A stretch of 64,000 nt of DNA, taken from positions 310,001 through 374,000 of the forward strand of contig JAGPNK010000003.1 in NCBI GenBank assembly GCA_020746835.1. The letters run 5' to 3'. This stretch comes from Stachybotrys elegans (taxonomy: Eukaryota > Ascomycota > Sordariomycetes > Hypocreales > Stachybotryaceae). Under the pieces are notes generated by a model. The model was not told where the DNA came from. It searched no databases and was given only the letters and a program-made list of their open reading frames with translations. The position numbers and the translations under genes are program-made. This document shows positions 22,610 through 32,520 of this stretch, in pieces (the stretch's first letter is position 1; the number at the start of each line of letters is the position of its first letter).

Positions 22610-23470
22610 ATGTCGAATTATCACTACTCCGACCTCGAGGTCGCTCCTAGCAAGGCTCCGGAGGTCTTTCTGCGCGATGCCCCGGAGCGTGCGCCCGAAG
22701 TCGTTCCTCACTCTGCTCCCGAACCGCTTCCTTACTATTACAATCAGAACAAAGACGATGGTGCTACGCCGTCAATTCCTCCCAAGGAAAAGGCCCGTGT
22801 CTGCGGAGTGAAACGAAGGACCTTCTGGGTTATCTTGGGCGTTGCTCTCGCCATCATCATAGCAGCTGTCGCTGGGGGCGTGGCTGGAGCTCTAATTAGC
22901 AGAAACGGCAGCTCCGAAGGCTCTTCCGACCAGAGTACCGAAGCAGATCCATCGTCTGATGGTTCGCCCTCGTCAACTGCTCCTCCCCCCTTCTTGACCA
23001 CTTCGGGGCCACTTACAACAGAGCCTGCCACCACTTCCACTCAGAGCCTTTCTACCACCACCGTCACCCTCGCACGCACGACCTTAATCCGTGATTGTCC
23101 CTCCGCCGATGGCTCCTTGTACGATGCAAGCTACGAAGACAACGAGCCGCTCGTCTTCCGCAAGTTCTGCACTGCTGGGCTGCGCCACGTGCTCAACGGC
23201 GTCGATCTGATCAACCAGCCGGAGCAGAGCTTGAACGACTGCATCAACGCATGCGTGGATTACAATATCAGAAACAGAACCGACATCGCGACCGGCGACA
23301 ACCAGCCTTGCAATGCCGTATGCTGGCGAAGCAATGAGCAGCTGTCCAACATCAACCAGATCCCGGGGCAGTGCTTCGGTTACACCACACTCAACAACTC
23401 AATGGGCTTCCAGGTTACTGATGAACCCCTCTGCGACTCTGCTGCATGGATCAACCAGAGGGATCTGTGA
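22610..23470 (+). CDS. Single-pass membrane protein with Cys-rich C-terminal ectodomain
   Basis: Single exon, 286 aa from ATG 22610. An acidic/Pro-rich N-terminus contains repeated APE motifs (SKAPEVFLRDAPERAPEVVPHSAPEP). A basic stretch (CGVKRRTF) precedes one strong transmembrane segment (about residues 73-97, WVILGVALAIIIAAVAGGVAGALI). Next is a long Ser/Thr-rich linker (about 100-160) that is probably O-glycosylated. The C-terminal ~120 residues have spaced cysteines (RDCPSADG, RKFCTAG, CINACVDYN, CNAVCW, QCFGYTT, LCDSAAW), resembling the PAN/apple-like Cys-rich modules seen in fungal surface proteins. The predicted topology is N-in, C-out, as a plasma-membrane or wall-facing protein. Function unknown. 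Similar proteins are frequent in Hypocreales and relatives. Confidence 0.7.
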   Translation: MSNYHYSDLEVAPSKAPEVFLRDAPERAPEVVPHSAPEPLPYYYNQNKDDGATPSIPPKEKARVCGVKRRTFWVILGVALAIIIAAVAGGVAGALISRNGSSEGSSDQSTEADPSSDGSPSSTAPPPFLTTSGPLTTEPATTSTQSLSTTTVTLARTTLIRDCPSADGSLYDASYEDNEPLVFRKFCTAGLRHVLNGVDLINQPEQSLNDCINACVDYNIRNRTDIATGDNQPCNAVCWRSNEQLSNINQIPGQCFGYTTLNNSMGFQVTDEPLCDSAAWINQRDL

Positions 23471-25147
23471 GCAGGCAACATGTTGAGGAAACGAGTCGAA
23501 TGCTACGGTCTACCACGCCGCTGCCGATCCTCACAGCTCTCGATTCATGTGAGATTTCATGTTCGTGTGCCATCATGGGTTGCAGACCAGCGACTTCGAG
23601 GAGGGCCCCTCTGAGGAACCCTCGATTCATATGGCGAACTGGTCGGTCATCATAATACGGCAAATATACACGGGCTCATATGTACGCGGCCTTTACGCCT
23701 ACAACAAATTGGTTGCTTCGGGAAGAGTCAATCATTCGTTTACAATGGTTGGGGGAGGTGCAGCAAACATGTCGACAGCCACGTGGGCAGCGAGCCAGAA
23801 TACAGTTTTCACGAAGACGATAACACTCGCCCTGGGCGAATATCCAAGCGATATAGGCTGATAAGTGCATGGGAGTATTCAACTTGCCGGCCTCTGAGGA
23901 TGAAGACAATGGACAGCTTCAACTTGGCTGGCCTGTTGTCCATGACTACGCGGCAAGACAACAGCCTGGATCGGGATGATGGAATCGATGGGCGGCTGGC
24001 AGGTTCGTTGAGACTTGGGAAAATCCCATAAATGAGGTAACGTCCTGGGATACTGGGTTCCTAAAACTCTTAAACCGGAATGCGTTGATATATGTTGATG
24101 AATGGATTCACGATGCAGTGGATGACCTGGAGGGCTCCTACAACCTTCACCAAGAACTCATGCTTGGTATTTATACCGACAATGCGACAGAGGTAGAGAT
24201 TCCTTAACTTGGCAGAGTTGATCGATGGGAAATTTGAGATTCTCAACGATTGGTGACGAGGTTAGAGACGGTACGCATTAGGGACTGTCTTGGTTGGCGA
24301 GTCGCTTGGAAGCCCAGAAGAGATCAAACATGCTCAACCAGCGGCCGCATTCTATTGCTCAGGGCCGTTTTGCTTGTCGGGTGCTTGAATCTGGGCAGCC
24401 ATTCACCACATTAGATACGCGTCGGAAAGATGTGGACGGTAGGAATAGTTTCACGTGTAGCCGAGAAGAACAACTAGGGAAGATATGCCACAAGGCAGTC
24501 TACGGAGAATTCCACAATGCATCATTGATGCTACGCTCAGATCTTTTATCTTCACGTGCGCAAACACATGTAATGTAAATGGAACGTCCTGACCCAAAGG
24601 CTGTGTGGGATGGATATCAGTAGCTTTGAGTCAGCTCCCACTGGTGATATAAATAACTACTGACTCAATAAATAGCAAATTTGGGTCTCATATACTCCCC
24701 GAAAGAACCCATACAAGAAAGAAATGATAACTCTGTTGCCTCGTGAATAGTCAGATCATAGAGGTGTCTAGCTATAGGGTAGCAAACCTTGCTAGTAGCA
24801 AACCTAGCCGACAGAAAAAGATGCGAATGTAAAGTTTCTTGTAGTGGCAGGGCGGCGAATATTTGAATAGATCTCTGTTGATCTTGAATGCTATTTTTAC
24901 AGCTGTGTTTACTGCCTTTCTTGTTTGTATTTTTATTTTATTATTTCTTTATTAAGATTCATCGGATAGAAATGATGGAATTGGTGGTGTAAATCTACCT
25001 ATGGTTAGACATAATACTAGCATTATTACATCCACTTATCCACACCTCTCCCGTGCCAGCTTCAGCTGAACTTGGGCCGTCTCATCCTCAAACGAGCTGG
25101 AGACATGGCGGCCGAACTCCAAGGTCGGATGGGATAAGCTTAAGCTT
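23471..25147. other. Intergenic region without a confident gene; possible decayed frame
   Basis: About 1.7 kb. Frames here are short and interrupted. The longest suggestive frame runs 23869-24207 on the plus strand with one in-frame TGA at 23977-23979. Its second half contains VDEWIHDAVDDLEGSYNLH, but no family was recognised. From about 24880 the sequence is AT-rich and looks like the 3' flank of the FAS1 gene. Confidence 0.45.
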
Positions 25148-26494
25148 CTAGTCCAGATAAGCGTCCAGCCTCTCCCTCAGCTCCTCGACGGTCATGTCGT
25201 CGGACACCGAGAGGCCGCCGTGGTTCTTGTGCGGCGGGATCAAGACCTTGTCGAGCACCTGAATGACGCCGTTGGCCGCGATGCCGTCCTGCACCGCGAC
25301 GTGCGTGAAGCCGTTGACGCGCATCGTCACGAAGCCCAGCACCCTGCCGATATCGACGCCGACGTGCACGTCGTGCAGCAGCGTCGTCAGGTCAAAGTGC
25401 TGGCTGCGCTCGGCCTCGACGTCGCCGCCACTACTCGCGCCATTGCTGCTGCTGCTGCTGTGGTCGTAAAAGGCATCGCTGTAGAGCGTCGCGTTGGCCA
25501 CGATGTGGTACTTGAGGATGGCGTCGAGGTACTTGAGCCCCGTGCGCGTGTTGAAGAGGAAGGCGTTTACCTTGGGGCCGAGCCGCGAGAAGGCGTTGTT
25601 TGTCGGCGCGAAGACGGTCGAGCCCACCATCTTGACCGCGTGGATGTACTCGACGAAGTGAGTCTTGCCGTACGCCAGCAGCAGCGTCGAGAACTTGTCT
25701 GGGAACAGCGACAGCTCGGGCCCTACGGCGGGCGGCGGCACGATGATGCTGCTCACGCCGTGCACGATGCCGTTGCTGGCCGGCTTGTCGATGGCCACAA
25801 TCTTGCTGTAGAAGTTGACGCGCGCACCGCCTAGGCCCACGCGCGTCCGCAGCCGCTGCGCATCGCCGCCCAGCCGTGATGCGTTGAGCGCCGTCGGGAT
25901 CGTGTGCGTCCCCAGGATCCGGCGCGCCGGGTAGCTGCCCACGCCAATGTGGTAGAGCAGCACCTCCTCGACAAATTCCTTGCTGGGCTTGTGGTGCTTG
26001 GGGATGTGCTCGAAGGCCACGTCGAGGGGCACGAAGACGGTGTGGTTGGGCCCGGACGTGCTGTTGAGCAGCTTGACGATGGAGGGGTACTCGTCGATGA
26101 GCTTGGCAAACTTGGATGCGTCCTTGATGCCGTGGATGACTTGATAGAGCGTGGCGTTGGAGTGGTGGTGGCTGTCACCCTGTCCGTCGGCCACGCCGTC
26201 AGCCGCAGTCCCCATCAGCTCGTGCAGGGAGCCAGAGACATGGTCGAGGCTCTCCGCAAGGCCGCTCGCCGCATCTTCCCACGTCTGCGCGAGCGACTCC
26301 TTGGTCGGGAGGATGCTGAACCACGACTCCTCGCCATCCTCGACGACATCTGCTGCCGGCGACGAATGCTTCACGGAATCGTCAACATGGCCAAGAGGCA
26401 CCTGGGCGTTTCCCGGAGCTTCCGGAAGCACAAAGGCGTGCGCCAGGGTGGGCAGCATGGCTGCCGTCGCGGCAGCGGCAGTAAGCAACTTCAT
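25148..26494 (-). CDS. Secreted protein with two FAS1 (fasciclin) domains
   Basis: Intronless, 448 aa. A cleavable signal peptide (MKLLTAAAATAAMLPTLAHA) is followed by a ~90-residue linker and two FAS1 domains. The first runs about residues 115-255 with the H1-like TVFVPLDVAFEHI and H2-like NGIVHGVSSIIVP. The second runs about 260-425 with STVFAPTNNAFSRLG and NGVIQVLDKVLIPP. Asn-rich sequons (NATL, NHTV, NASR) suggest N-glycosylation. A Ser/Asn/Gly insert (DHSSSSSNGASSGGD) interrupts the second domain. FAS1 proteins act in cell adhesion and wall association; fungal members are often wall or vacuole proteins. There is no C-terminal hydrophobic GPI signal, so it is probably freely secreted or vacuolar. 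Strong GC3 bias accounts for long antisense open frames over the gene. Confidence 0.88.
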   Translation of the reverse strand: MKLLTAAAATAAMLPTLAHAFVLPEAPGNAQVPLGHVDDSVKHSSPAADVVEDGEESWFSILPTKESLAQTWEDAASGLAESLDHVSGSLHELMGTAADGVADGQGDSHHHSNATLYQVIHGIKDASKFAKLIDEYPSIVKLLNSTSGPNHTVFVPLDVAFEHIPKHHKPSKEFVEEVLLYHIGVGSYPARRILGTHTIPTALNASRLGGDAQRLRTRVGLGGARVNFYSKIVAIDKPASNGIVHGVSSIIVPPPAVGPELSLFPDKFSTLLLAYGKTHFVEYIHAVKMVGSTVFAPTNNAFSRLGPKVNAFLFNTRTGLKYLDAILKYHIVANATLYSDAFYDHSSSSSNGASSGGDVEAERSQHFDLTTLLHDVHVGVDIGRVLGFVTMRVNGFTHVAVQDGIAANGVIQVLDKVLIPPHKNHGGLSVSDDMTVEELRERLDAYLD

Positions 26495-28164
26495 CTTGGC
26501 AGAATGGGATTCGGCTAGTTATGGAAGAATTAAGAAACAGGAAAAAGGGTTGATTAATCAATCACTTATTACAGTACTTGAAACATTCACACAATTATTT
26601 GTTTGCTTGCTTGCAACAGGCAGGGCTTGGAAAGATTGGGAATGCTGGATGGCTGAGTGAGACGGATGGCCAACAATGTATGACGACTCCAATTCCTCTT
26701 CCCCTCCTTGCTCCCACGCAGTGTATGTTTATGTCACCCGAATGCTGCCATGGCACTGGCCCGGCGAGAAAAAAGGCGTGATCCGTGGCATAAGCTGACG
26801 CACCAACGGCGACATTGCCACGCAATCACAAGCACCGTCGACCCTCCATCTTGTTCCTCCTCCTCCTCCTCGTTGATTGTGCCCCGATTCGTCGCACACA
26901 CGGCGACACGACGGCCCGGACAGCACAGCGCAGCGTACACAGACTAGCTCGTCTGCTCTGCTCCATGTGCACGTCTGTGTGTTCCGGGACGCTGCTCTTC
27001 CAGGCCCGCTTGTGCCATCATGTCTCACCCTCGCCTCCACACCAGGGCTTTGGATCTGCGCCTGGTCCACTATTTTGATCGAGCACCCTAAATGCTTCGT
27101 GGGCATAGACCACGAGCTTGAAGGTGCACAGAGCTGCCTGGCCTTGCTTGCCATGACTATCCACAAGGGCCGTGTTCCAGCCCTTGCCTTGTTTCTGCAC
27201 TGCCTACAGCAGCATGCCAAAAGCAATCGCTCGCTAGCCAAGCCAAACGCAGGGGAAAAAGCTAATGAGAGGAGAAGAGGGAGGCATCGGCTAGTTCCAT
27301 CAGCCCTAAAGCGGACAAGCTGGCTACCGGGGGCGATGTGCGAGGCGCTGTGGTTAGGACCATTGATGCGCCAGGTCTGAGGAACGGAGGCACAGGAGCA
27401 GCAGCAGTCACTGCCGGGACTGTCACTGCATGGCCTTGGTGGCTGACGGCGAAGAATAGAAACATGCCGGCGTGTGGAATGGACTCAACATACGAGGGAG
27501 GGGGGGGGGTCTCGAGCGAGAGGGATGGGAGGGGCCTTGGCCTTGGGACAATCACAATCACACTTATTACGGCCATCTTTGTAAGGCTGTCTACTGTGTG
27601 CTGGCTGCATCTAACTGCATCTGAATCTGACTCTTACGCCCCGCCAAGCCAACCTTGTATGCACGTATAAACTGTTGGTCCCTCTTTTGAGTCGGACCCC
27701 CCGTCCCCTCCCCCGTCCTTCCCCCTCCCTCCCATGACAGTTTGGCAGTCGGCCGCATCATCCAGGACATCCCAGCATCCGTGCCACATCAGGCATACAG
27801 AAACGAGTGACCCCTAGCTATAACCCCATCACCAACGTCTGGTTCCATCCGGCTCGTGGTCCTGACACGTTCTTGTTTTGTTTATTTTCTTACATTACAT
27901 TTCTATCCCCAACCAACAAAAGCCTTTCTTTGCATCCCATTCTTTCCCATCTTCCTCGACGACGACAACGACGATACACGGCCGCTACGACCACGATTGA
28001 CGTAATACATCCCTACCACCTAGCCGACGTACCGCATATACACATACATACAAACTTGACGGGGCTGCGAGTCAATCAACCCTCCACCTACTCATCGCCT
28101 TGGTAGGGACGGGAGACGCGGAGAGAAGAAGAGAAGAAGAAGAAAAAGAAATAAACCGCCCGCC
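26495..28164. other. Long intergenic region and pyrimidine-rich leader
   Basis: About 1.7 kb between diverging genes. Frames on both strands overlap each other and are Arg/Ser/Cys-rich without domains. Low-complexity tracts include TCCTCC repeats near 26850, a run of 10 G at about 27500 and C-rich sequence near 27700. The last ~150 bp before 28165 are purine-rich GAAGAA leader. No gene recognised. Confidence 0.55.
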
Positions 28165-29430
28165 ATGCTTCGCAAAAAGGAAGTCTACACGGTGGTGACG
28201 CCCATCCCCAGCTTCATCCCCCGCCAGCTCGCCATCGACATCCTCCACTCGCACAGCGAAGTCATCACGCTCAACCCCCTCGTCCTCGAGCACAAGGCCA
28301 TCCCCGCACCGCAGAATGCCGCCGCCGACGAGTACTACAGCACCTGGTACGAGATCAGCGAGCGCATCCAGTTCGTCCCCGGCATGGGCAAGATGGGCTC
28401 CAGCCGCATCTCCTTCAACGGCTGCTTCCACGACATGCCCTGGGGCCTGCAGACGCACATCTACGCACCCATGGGCGTCGACCTGCGCAACCGCTACCGC
28501 ATCGCTGGCAACCAGCCCGGCGAGCCTCCCGAGGTCCGCGAGATTGGCCTCGAGAACCTCGGCGCCCCCGCCGACGGGCTGTACCTGCGCGAGGACATTG
28601 AGATCAAGTGCAACCTCACCATGGTGTCCTTCGTCAAGGCCCAGTGCAAGGCCGCCAGCAAGGAGATGGTCCAGCGCATCATCAAGAAGGCCGAGCTGCT
28701 CGATTCCGGCGTCCTGCAGGGCATGATGGAGAACGGCCGCCTGCGCACCATCAACCCCAACGATCGCTCCCGGACGGGCTTTTCGCGCCACAGCCCGCAC
28801 CCATCCATCTCCTCTATCTCAAGCCCCATCCAGTCCATCTCTAGCCCTCTCCAATCCAGCAACCCGAACTACGTGTTTAACCAGTACCAGCAACCGCAGC
28901 AGCAACAACAGCAGTACCAGCAGCGCCCCGGTACAGCCGGCTCCCACTACGGCGGCACGCCCATCCAGCAGCAGCCGCCACCAATGCCCTACGGACAGTT
29001 TCCGCCGCAGCAGCTTCAGTTTGGAGGACAGCAGCAGCAGTACCAAGGTTACGCGCCGCAGTTCGCCCAGGATAACAAAGCGCTGCAACAGTTCCCTATG
29101 GAGCTCCCCGGAGACTTCCACTACGCCCAACACACAACACCACCACCGGCACCACCACAGCCATCGCCAGGTCTGCGCCCGCCGCCCCTGCAGCTCAACC
29201 GCTCCTCCTCATCCTCCTCGGACCCGCGATGGTCAAACTCCCAAGCCAGCCCCCCGCTCAGCGCAGACAACTACAGGACGAGCATGAGCTCCGTGGCCAG
29301 CAGCGTCGCCGGCAGCAGCAGCGTGGGAGTAGGGAGCACCTTCTCGTCACCGGGGTTCCCGCCGCAGGGCTACGGCTACGCGGCGGAGCTGCCCTCGCAT
29401 CGCGAGACAGTTGAGGAGCACAAGATTTAG
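28165..29430 (+). CDS. DUF7053-type protein with Gln/Pro-rich C-terminus
   Basis: Intronless, 421 aa. The N-terminal ~180 residues match the fungal DUF7053 pattern. They begin with a basic TVVTPIPSFIPRQLAIDILH strand-helix, then NPLVLEH, a WYEISERIQFVPGMGK segment, a CFHDMPWGLQTHIYAPMGVD core, LYLREDIEIKCN and a final helix SFVKAQCKAASKEMVQRIIKKAE. The fold resembles START/polyketide-cyclase-like lipid-binding modules, but no ligand is established. The C-terminal ~240 residues are disordered, rich in Gln, Pro, Ser and Tyr (several QQQQ runs), of the kind found in condensate-forming or adaptor proteins. No signal peptide. The combination of a small folded domain and a prion-like tail suggests a regulatory or scaffolding protein. 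Confidence 0.75.
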   Translation: MLRKKEVYTVVTPIPSFIPRQLAIDILHSHSEVITLNPLVLEHKAIPAPQNAAADEYYSTWYEISERIQFVPGMGKMGSSRISFNGCFHDMPWGLQTHIYAPMGVDLRNRYRIAGNQPGEPPEVREIGLENLGAPADGLYLREDIEIKCNLTMVSFVKAQCKAASKEMVQRIIKKAELLDSGVLQGMMENGRLRTINPNDRSRTGFSRHSPHPSISSISSPIQSISSPLQSSNPNYVFNQYQQPQQQQQQYQQRPGTAGSHYGGTPIQQQPPPMPYGQFPPQQLQFGGQQQQYQGYAPQFAQDNKALQQFPMELPGDFHYAQHTTPPPAPPQPSPGLRPPPLQLNRSSSSSSDPRWSNSQASPPLSADNYRTSMSSVASSVAGSSSVGVGSTFSSPGFPPQGYGYAAELPSHRETVEEHKI

Positions 29431-31240
29431 TGGGCCTGGATTCAGCTGAACGAACCCCTTCCTCTTCACAGGGAGGGCTGGAAAAGGGGGTACTCGGGAT
29501 GTGGAGTTGTGGGTTTTTTTTCTTTTCTTTTTTTCTCTTCCTCGTGGCTCTTCTTTCTTTTGTTCCACCTTAATTTTCCTTGTCTCTTACACACGCACTG
29601 GGGCGCAGGTAATTTTATGATATCCGTGGGGAGGTGCGCCGTGTTTCATCCATGTCGGGAACCCATGCTCTTTCTTGGCCTTGTCCATGGCTGCGACTCC
29701 CCCTTGGCGTTATTATGGAGATTGAAAAGACGATGTTTATACCACCATGAAGCTTGTTCAAGGATATATACCAGCCAGAATATACTTAAACCTTATTTTC
29801 TTGCTTATAGAATCTACCCACCACCCATCCATCCATGCAGCAGGCCATGATTTGTAGTGACAAGAGACGTTGCGATTGGCCTATGGCTTTCGGACGATAT
29901 GATCCGTGCTCGCCAATGTGTCGCCAAGGCAAATTGACCCCGACCTGAGACGGAAGCCCCCTAGGCCTCGCCGTGCCAGAGTACGACATCGACGATGATG
30001 GGAATCTGCACAAAGCAAAGTCGAGGTCTGTGTTGACATGCAGCCGAGAGATGTTTACAGTCATGTTCCTTGTTTCTCCTGTGCAGTGCATGCATGCTGT
30101 TTCGACTGCGCAAGGTTCTCCTGACGACCAGGCCTGACCTGACCTGAATCTTCGGCTATCACCCGCAATCTGTGCCTTCAGAGGCGTTTCTTGCGAAGCC
30201 AAGAGTCGTTTACACCTTGTCACAGCTCGGGCCACTCTTTGAAGACGAATATTGGATTGCAGCTATCTATGCTCCATATGTTCATCGCTCCATTGATCGG
30301 CGTGATGCGTGTCCATATGTCTGGTGAGGTTTTCTCGGCGTCGGGTCCCATTCCAAGCCAGCTTGTAGTGACAGTCCGGGAAGACACAATACCAGCGAAG
30401 CGTCCCATGGGACTCCCCGGTGTGACGCTCAAGGTCCTTTTTCTTGGTAAATGTCCTCTGACAGCCCGGAACATCAGACTGTATTGGAGGACGTGTGCTG
30501 CGGCGCCTGTAATACCAGTGTTATCACCCCACGCTGGAATTCATGGCTGAGTGGGAAGACTTACGAGGAAGAGCCCTGGGACGACGGAAGTTGTCGCAAT
30601 CTGTCCAGTGACGAAGTAGAGGAAGCTGGGTATTTAGCAAATTCGCCATCGTTTTCTGTGCGCTGTGCTGTATATGCTTCCGTCGGCTGAGCATCCTCAA
30701 TCTCGTCCTGACCAGCAGGCTCCTGCGGACATAGCTGTCCATCATTATTCTCTGGAAGCGGGCTCCGTTCACAAGCTGGGCCCACTAGCGGTCAATGAAT
30801 TGAGGCCAAGTTTCGGGATGATGAAGTTGACACGGAAATTCGGATGACTCTCAGTGGTCCTGAACAGAAACGGAAGGTCTCTAACAAAAAGAGACAGACA
30901 AAGGAGACGCTCCTTAGGACGACACCTTGGGGTACGCGCCTTGACTAATTATTCATCAAATTGGTCTTCAGCCTTGGTAAATTAACGTCAGATACCGCTG
31001 TGGGGGCAGGCGGGACATTGCGATGTTGTTGCAAACACCGTTGAGGAATGGCCTGCTTCACTGATCAACCGCACCCGAGCCTCTCAAACCGTTTCTGCCA
31101 CAGCTCTTCACCTCTCCTCTCGCCCAACCTCATCCGCCTCCACCCAAGTCGGGATTGCTAATAGTCGAGTATGTGGAACAGGACATCTTGTCATGTGAAC
31201 AAGTTAGTTATACTTGAACGACCTAGTAACGGTGACCCAA
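29431..31240. other. Long intergenic region, no gene recognised
   Basis: About 1.8 kb. It starts with T-rich 3' flank (29510-29560). Frames at 30191-30550 (plus), 30220-30474 (minus) and 30561-30785 (minus) are opposite or overlapping, and none has a domain or convincing splice context. A relic of an older gene around 30.2-30.8 kb is possible but unsupported. Confidence 0.5.
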
Positions 31241-32205
31241 TTAAGATGCCGAGCCAATATCGCCACTGACAAAGACCACTAAAACTGCGGCATATGCTGC
31301 CGTGGCCCCAAACACTTCTGCTTTCCTCGCATTTGTCAACAGTCCTATAGTTGCGGCGAATATGATGGTGAACAACGCAACTAAGCCCAGCTTCAGATCC
31401 TCAGACTCTGTTCTATGAAGTATCAGGATGGCCCCAACAAGAAGCAGAGCCGCGAGCACAATGCTCAGAATAGAAATGAACATGGCAATTCGCTTGCCAG
31501 AGGCGTAGCCTACTAAAGGTGACACTATATCGCCGTGGCCAGCTTTTTCCTAGACGCCAAATCAGCTTCTTCACAGATGGTGTTGATATGGTATGCCCGG
31601 ACCGTAAAGAGGTATCCAAAATAATCCTGGACAAACGTCGTTAATCTGTCAGGTGGCTCGGAAGTATGTAGCACCACGAGGTCTTCTGTATCGTCGTATA
31701 AAGACGAGCTATAGCCTCCCAGCATAGGAAAGCTGCGGCCATCACCCGGCGGTCCATGAAAGAAGTTTGTTCTGAATGCCTTCAAGGTTCTCCTATCTGG
31801 TGGTGGCAATAAAGATATGGCGCTTTCAGAGATCAGAGCTTCTCCTGTTCCTGTCAGAGAAGATGCATTTGCGTCACGGGTACAGGTGGTAGTACTGTAT
31901 TCGTTCATCTTTGCTCTTACGTCGAGTAACAACTTTATCCGTTCTGAATCATGATCATTCTTGGCCTTGTAATCTTCCCAGTTGCGCAGTGTTTGCAGAG
32001 ATTCAAGGCTCTCCTGGTCCTGCTGATCGAAAGCATCCAGTTTGGCTTCCAACTCTGCCAACTCGCTCTGGAGTAGCAGTAAATTTCTCGCGGCCAGTCG
32101 CCTAAATCTTTTAAATATCGCTGCGGTATTGTCCCTGTCACTGGCAATGAATGCCGAGAGAGAAGGGAAGCCGTCAGCGTGGATATGCTTGCTCGGTCTG
32201 TTCAT
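31241..32205 (-). CDS. DUF6594 membrane protein
   Basis: Two exons (32205..31603, 31549..31241), 303 aa. The soluble N-terminal region has the family hallmarks FPSLSAFIASDRDNTAAIFKRF, RNLLLLQSELAELEAKLDAF, and a mid-region LPPPDRRTLKAFRTNFF. It also has the short loop SFPMLGGYSSSLYDD with DLVVL. The C-terminus has three transmembrane helices (about residues 220-300), including FISILSIVLAALLLVGAIL and the terminal block LLTNARKAEVFGATAAYAAVLVVFVSG. Without splicing, the two parts lie in different frames. A 53-nt intron with a weak donor (GTCCGG) and acceptor TCTAG restores GYLFTEKAGHGDIVSPLVGYASGKRI. The family is abundant in filamentous ascomycetes, often close to HET genes, and has no known function. 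Confidence 0.78.
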
Positions 32206-32520
32206 GTCAGATACCCGCGCAGTAAGAGCTGCTGAATGAAGAGGCAGGCCCTAACCGTTCGATGCAAGGAACATTGATATGCCGCTGTTCGCAATTCTTC
32301 AGCATTAACAAGCGCCTTGCAGTGCATCTTGAGTGCGCTCTGCCTTGGGGAGAGCCTTGCGAAACCTTGAACACGTGCTTGCAGTTGATTGGCAATGACA
32401 CAACCACAAAGTACCGCATATAGATAAGGACCTGTCCCCTTTCATCCATCCCGATCGACTCCGACTCTCCTGCTAACATCGCTGTATCGTACTGTCATTA
32501 CCTGCCTGGTGACTACCATC
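32206..32520. promoter_or_regulatory. Divergent promoter, DUF6594 and aspartic-module genes
   Basis: 315 bp between two divergent start codons (32205 minus, 32521 plus). It contains the pyrimidine-rich CATCGCTGTATCGTACTG leader of the plus-strand gene. A minus frame (32207-32479) has no domain content. Confidence 0.45.

Noticed and set aside
24040..24207. VDEWIHDAVDDLEGS considered as an aspartate-rich prenyl-synthase or terpene-cyclase relic
   Set aside because: Only the acidic cluster resembles such motifs; no second metal motif or surrounding similarity.
25220..26518. Long plus-strand frames (about 204 codons each) over the FAS1 gene
   Set aside because: Antisense shadows of a GC3-rich single-exon gene; composition (Val/Arg/Asp/Gly) is the mirror of the FAS1 codons and no domain is present.
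28072..28800. Minus-strand frame of 242 codons opposite the DUF7053 gene
   Set aside because: Shadow frame; the plus strand has the recognisable domain and leader.
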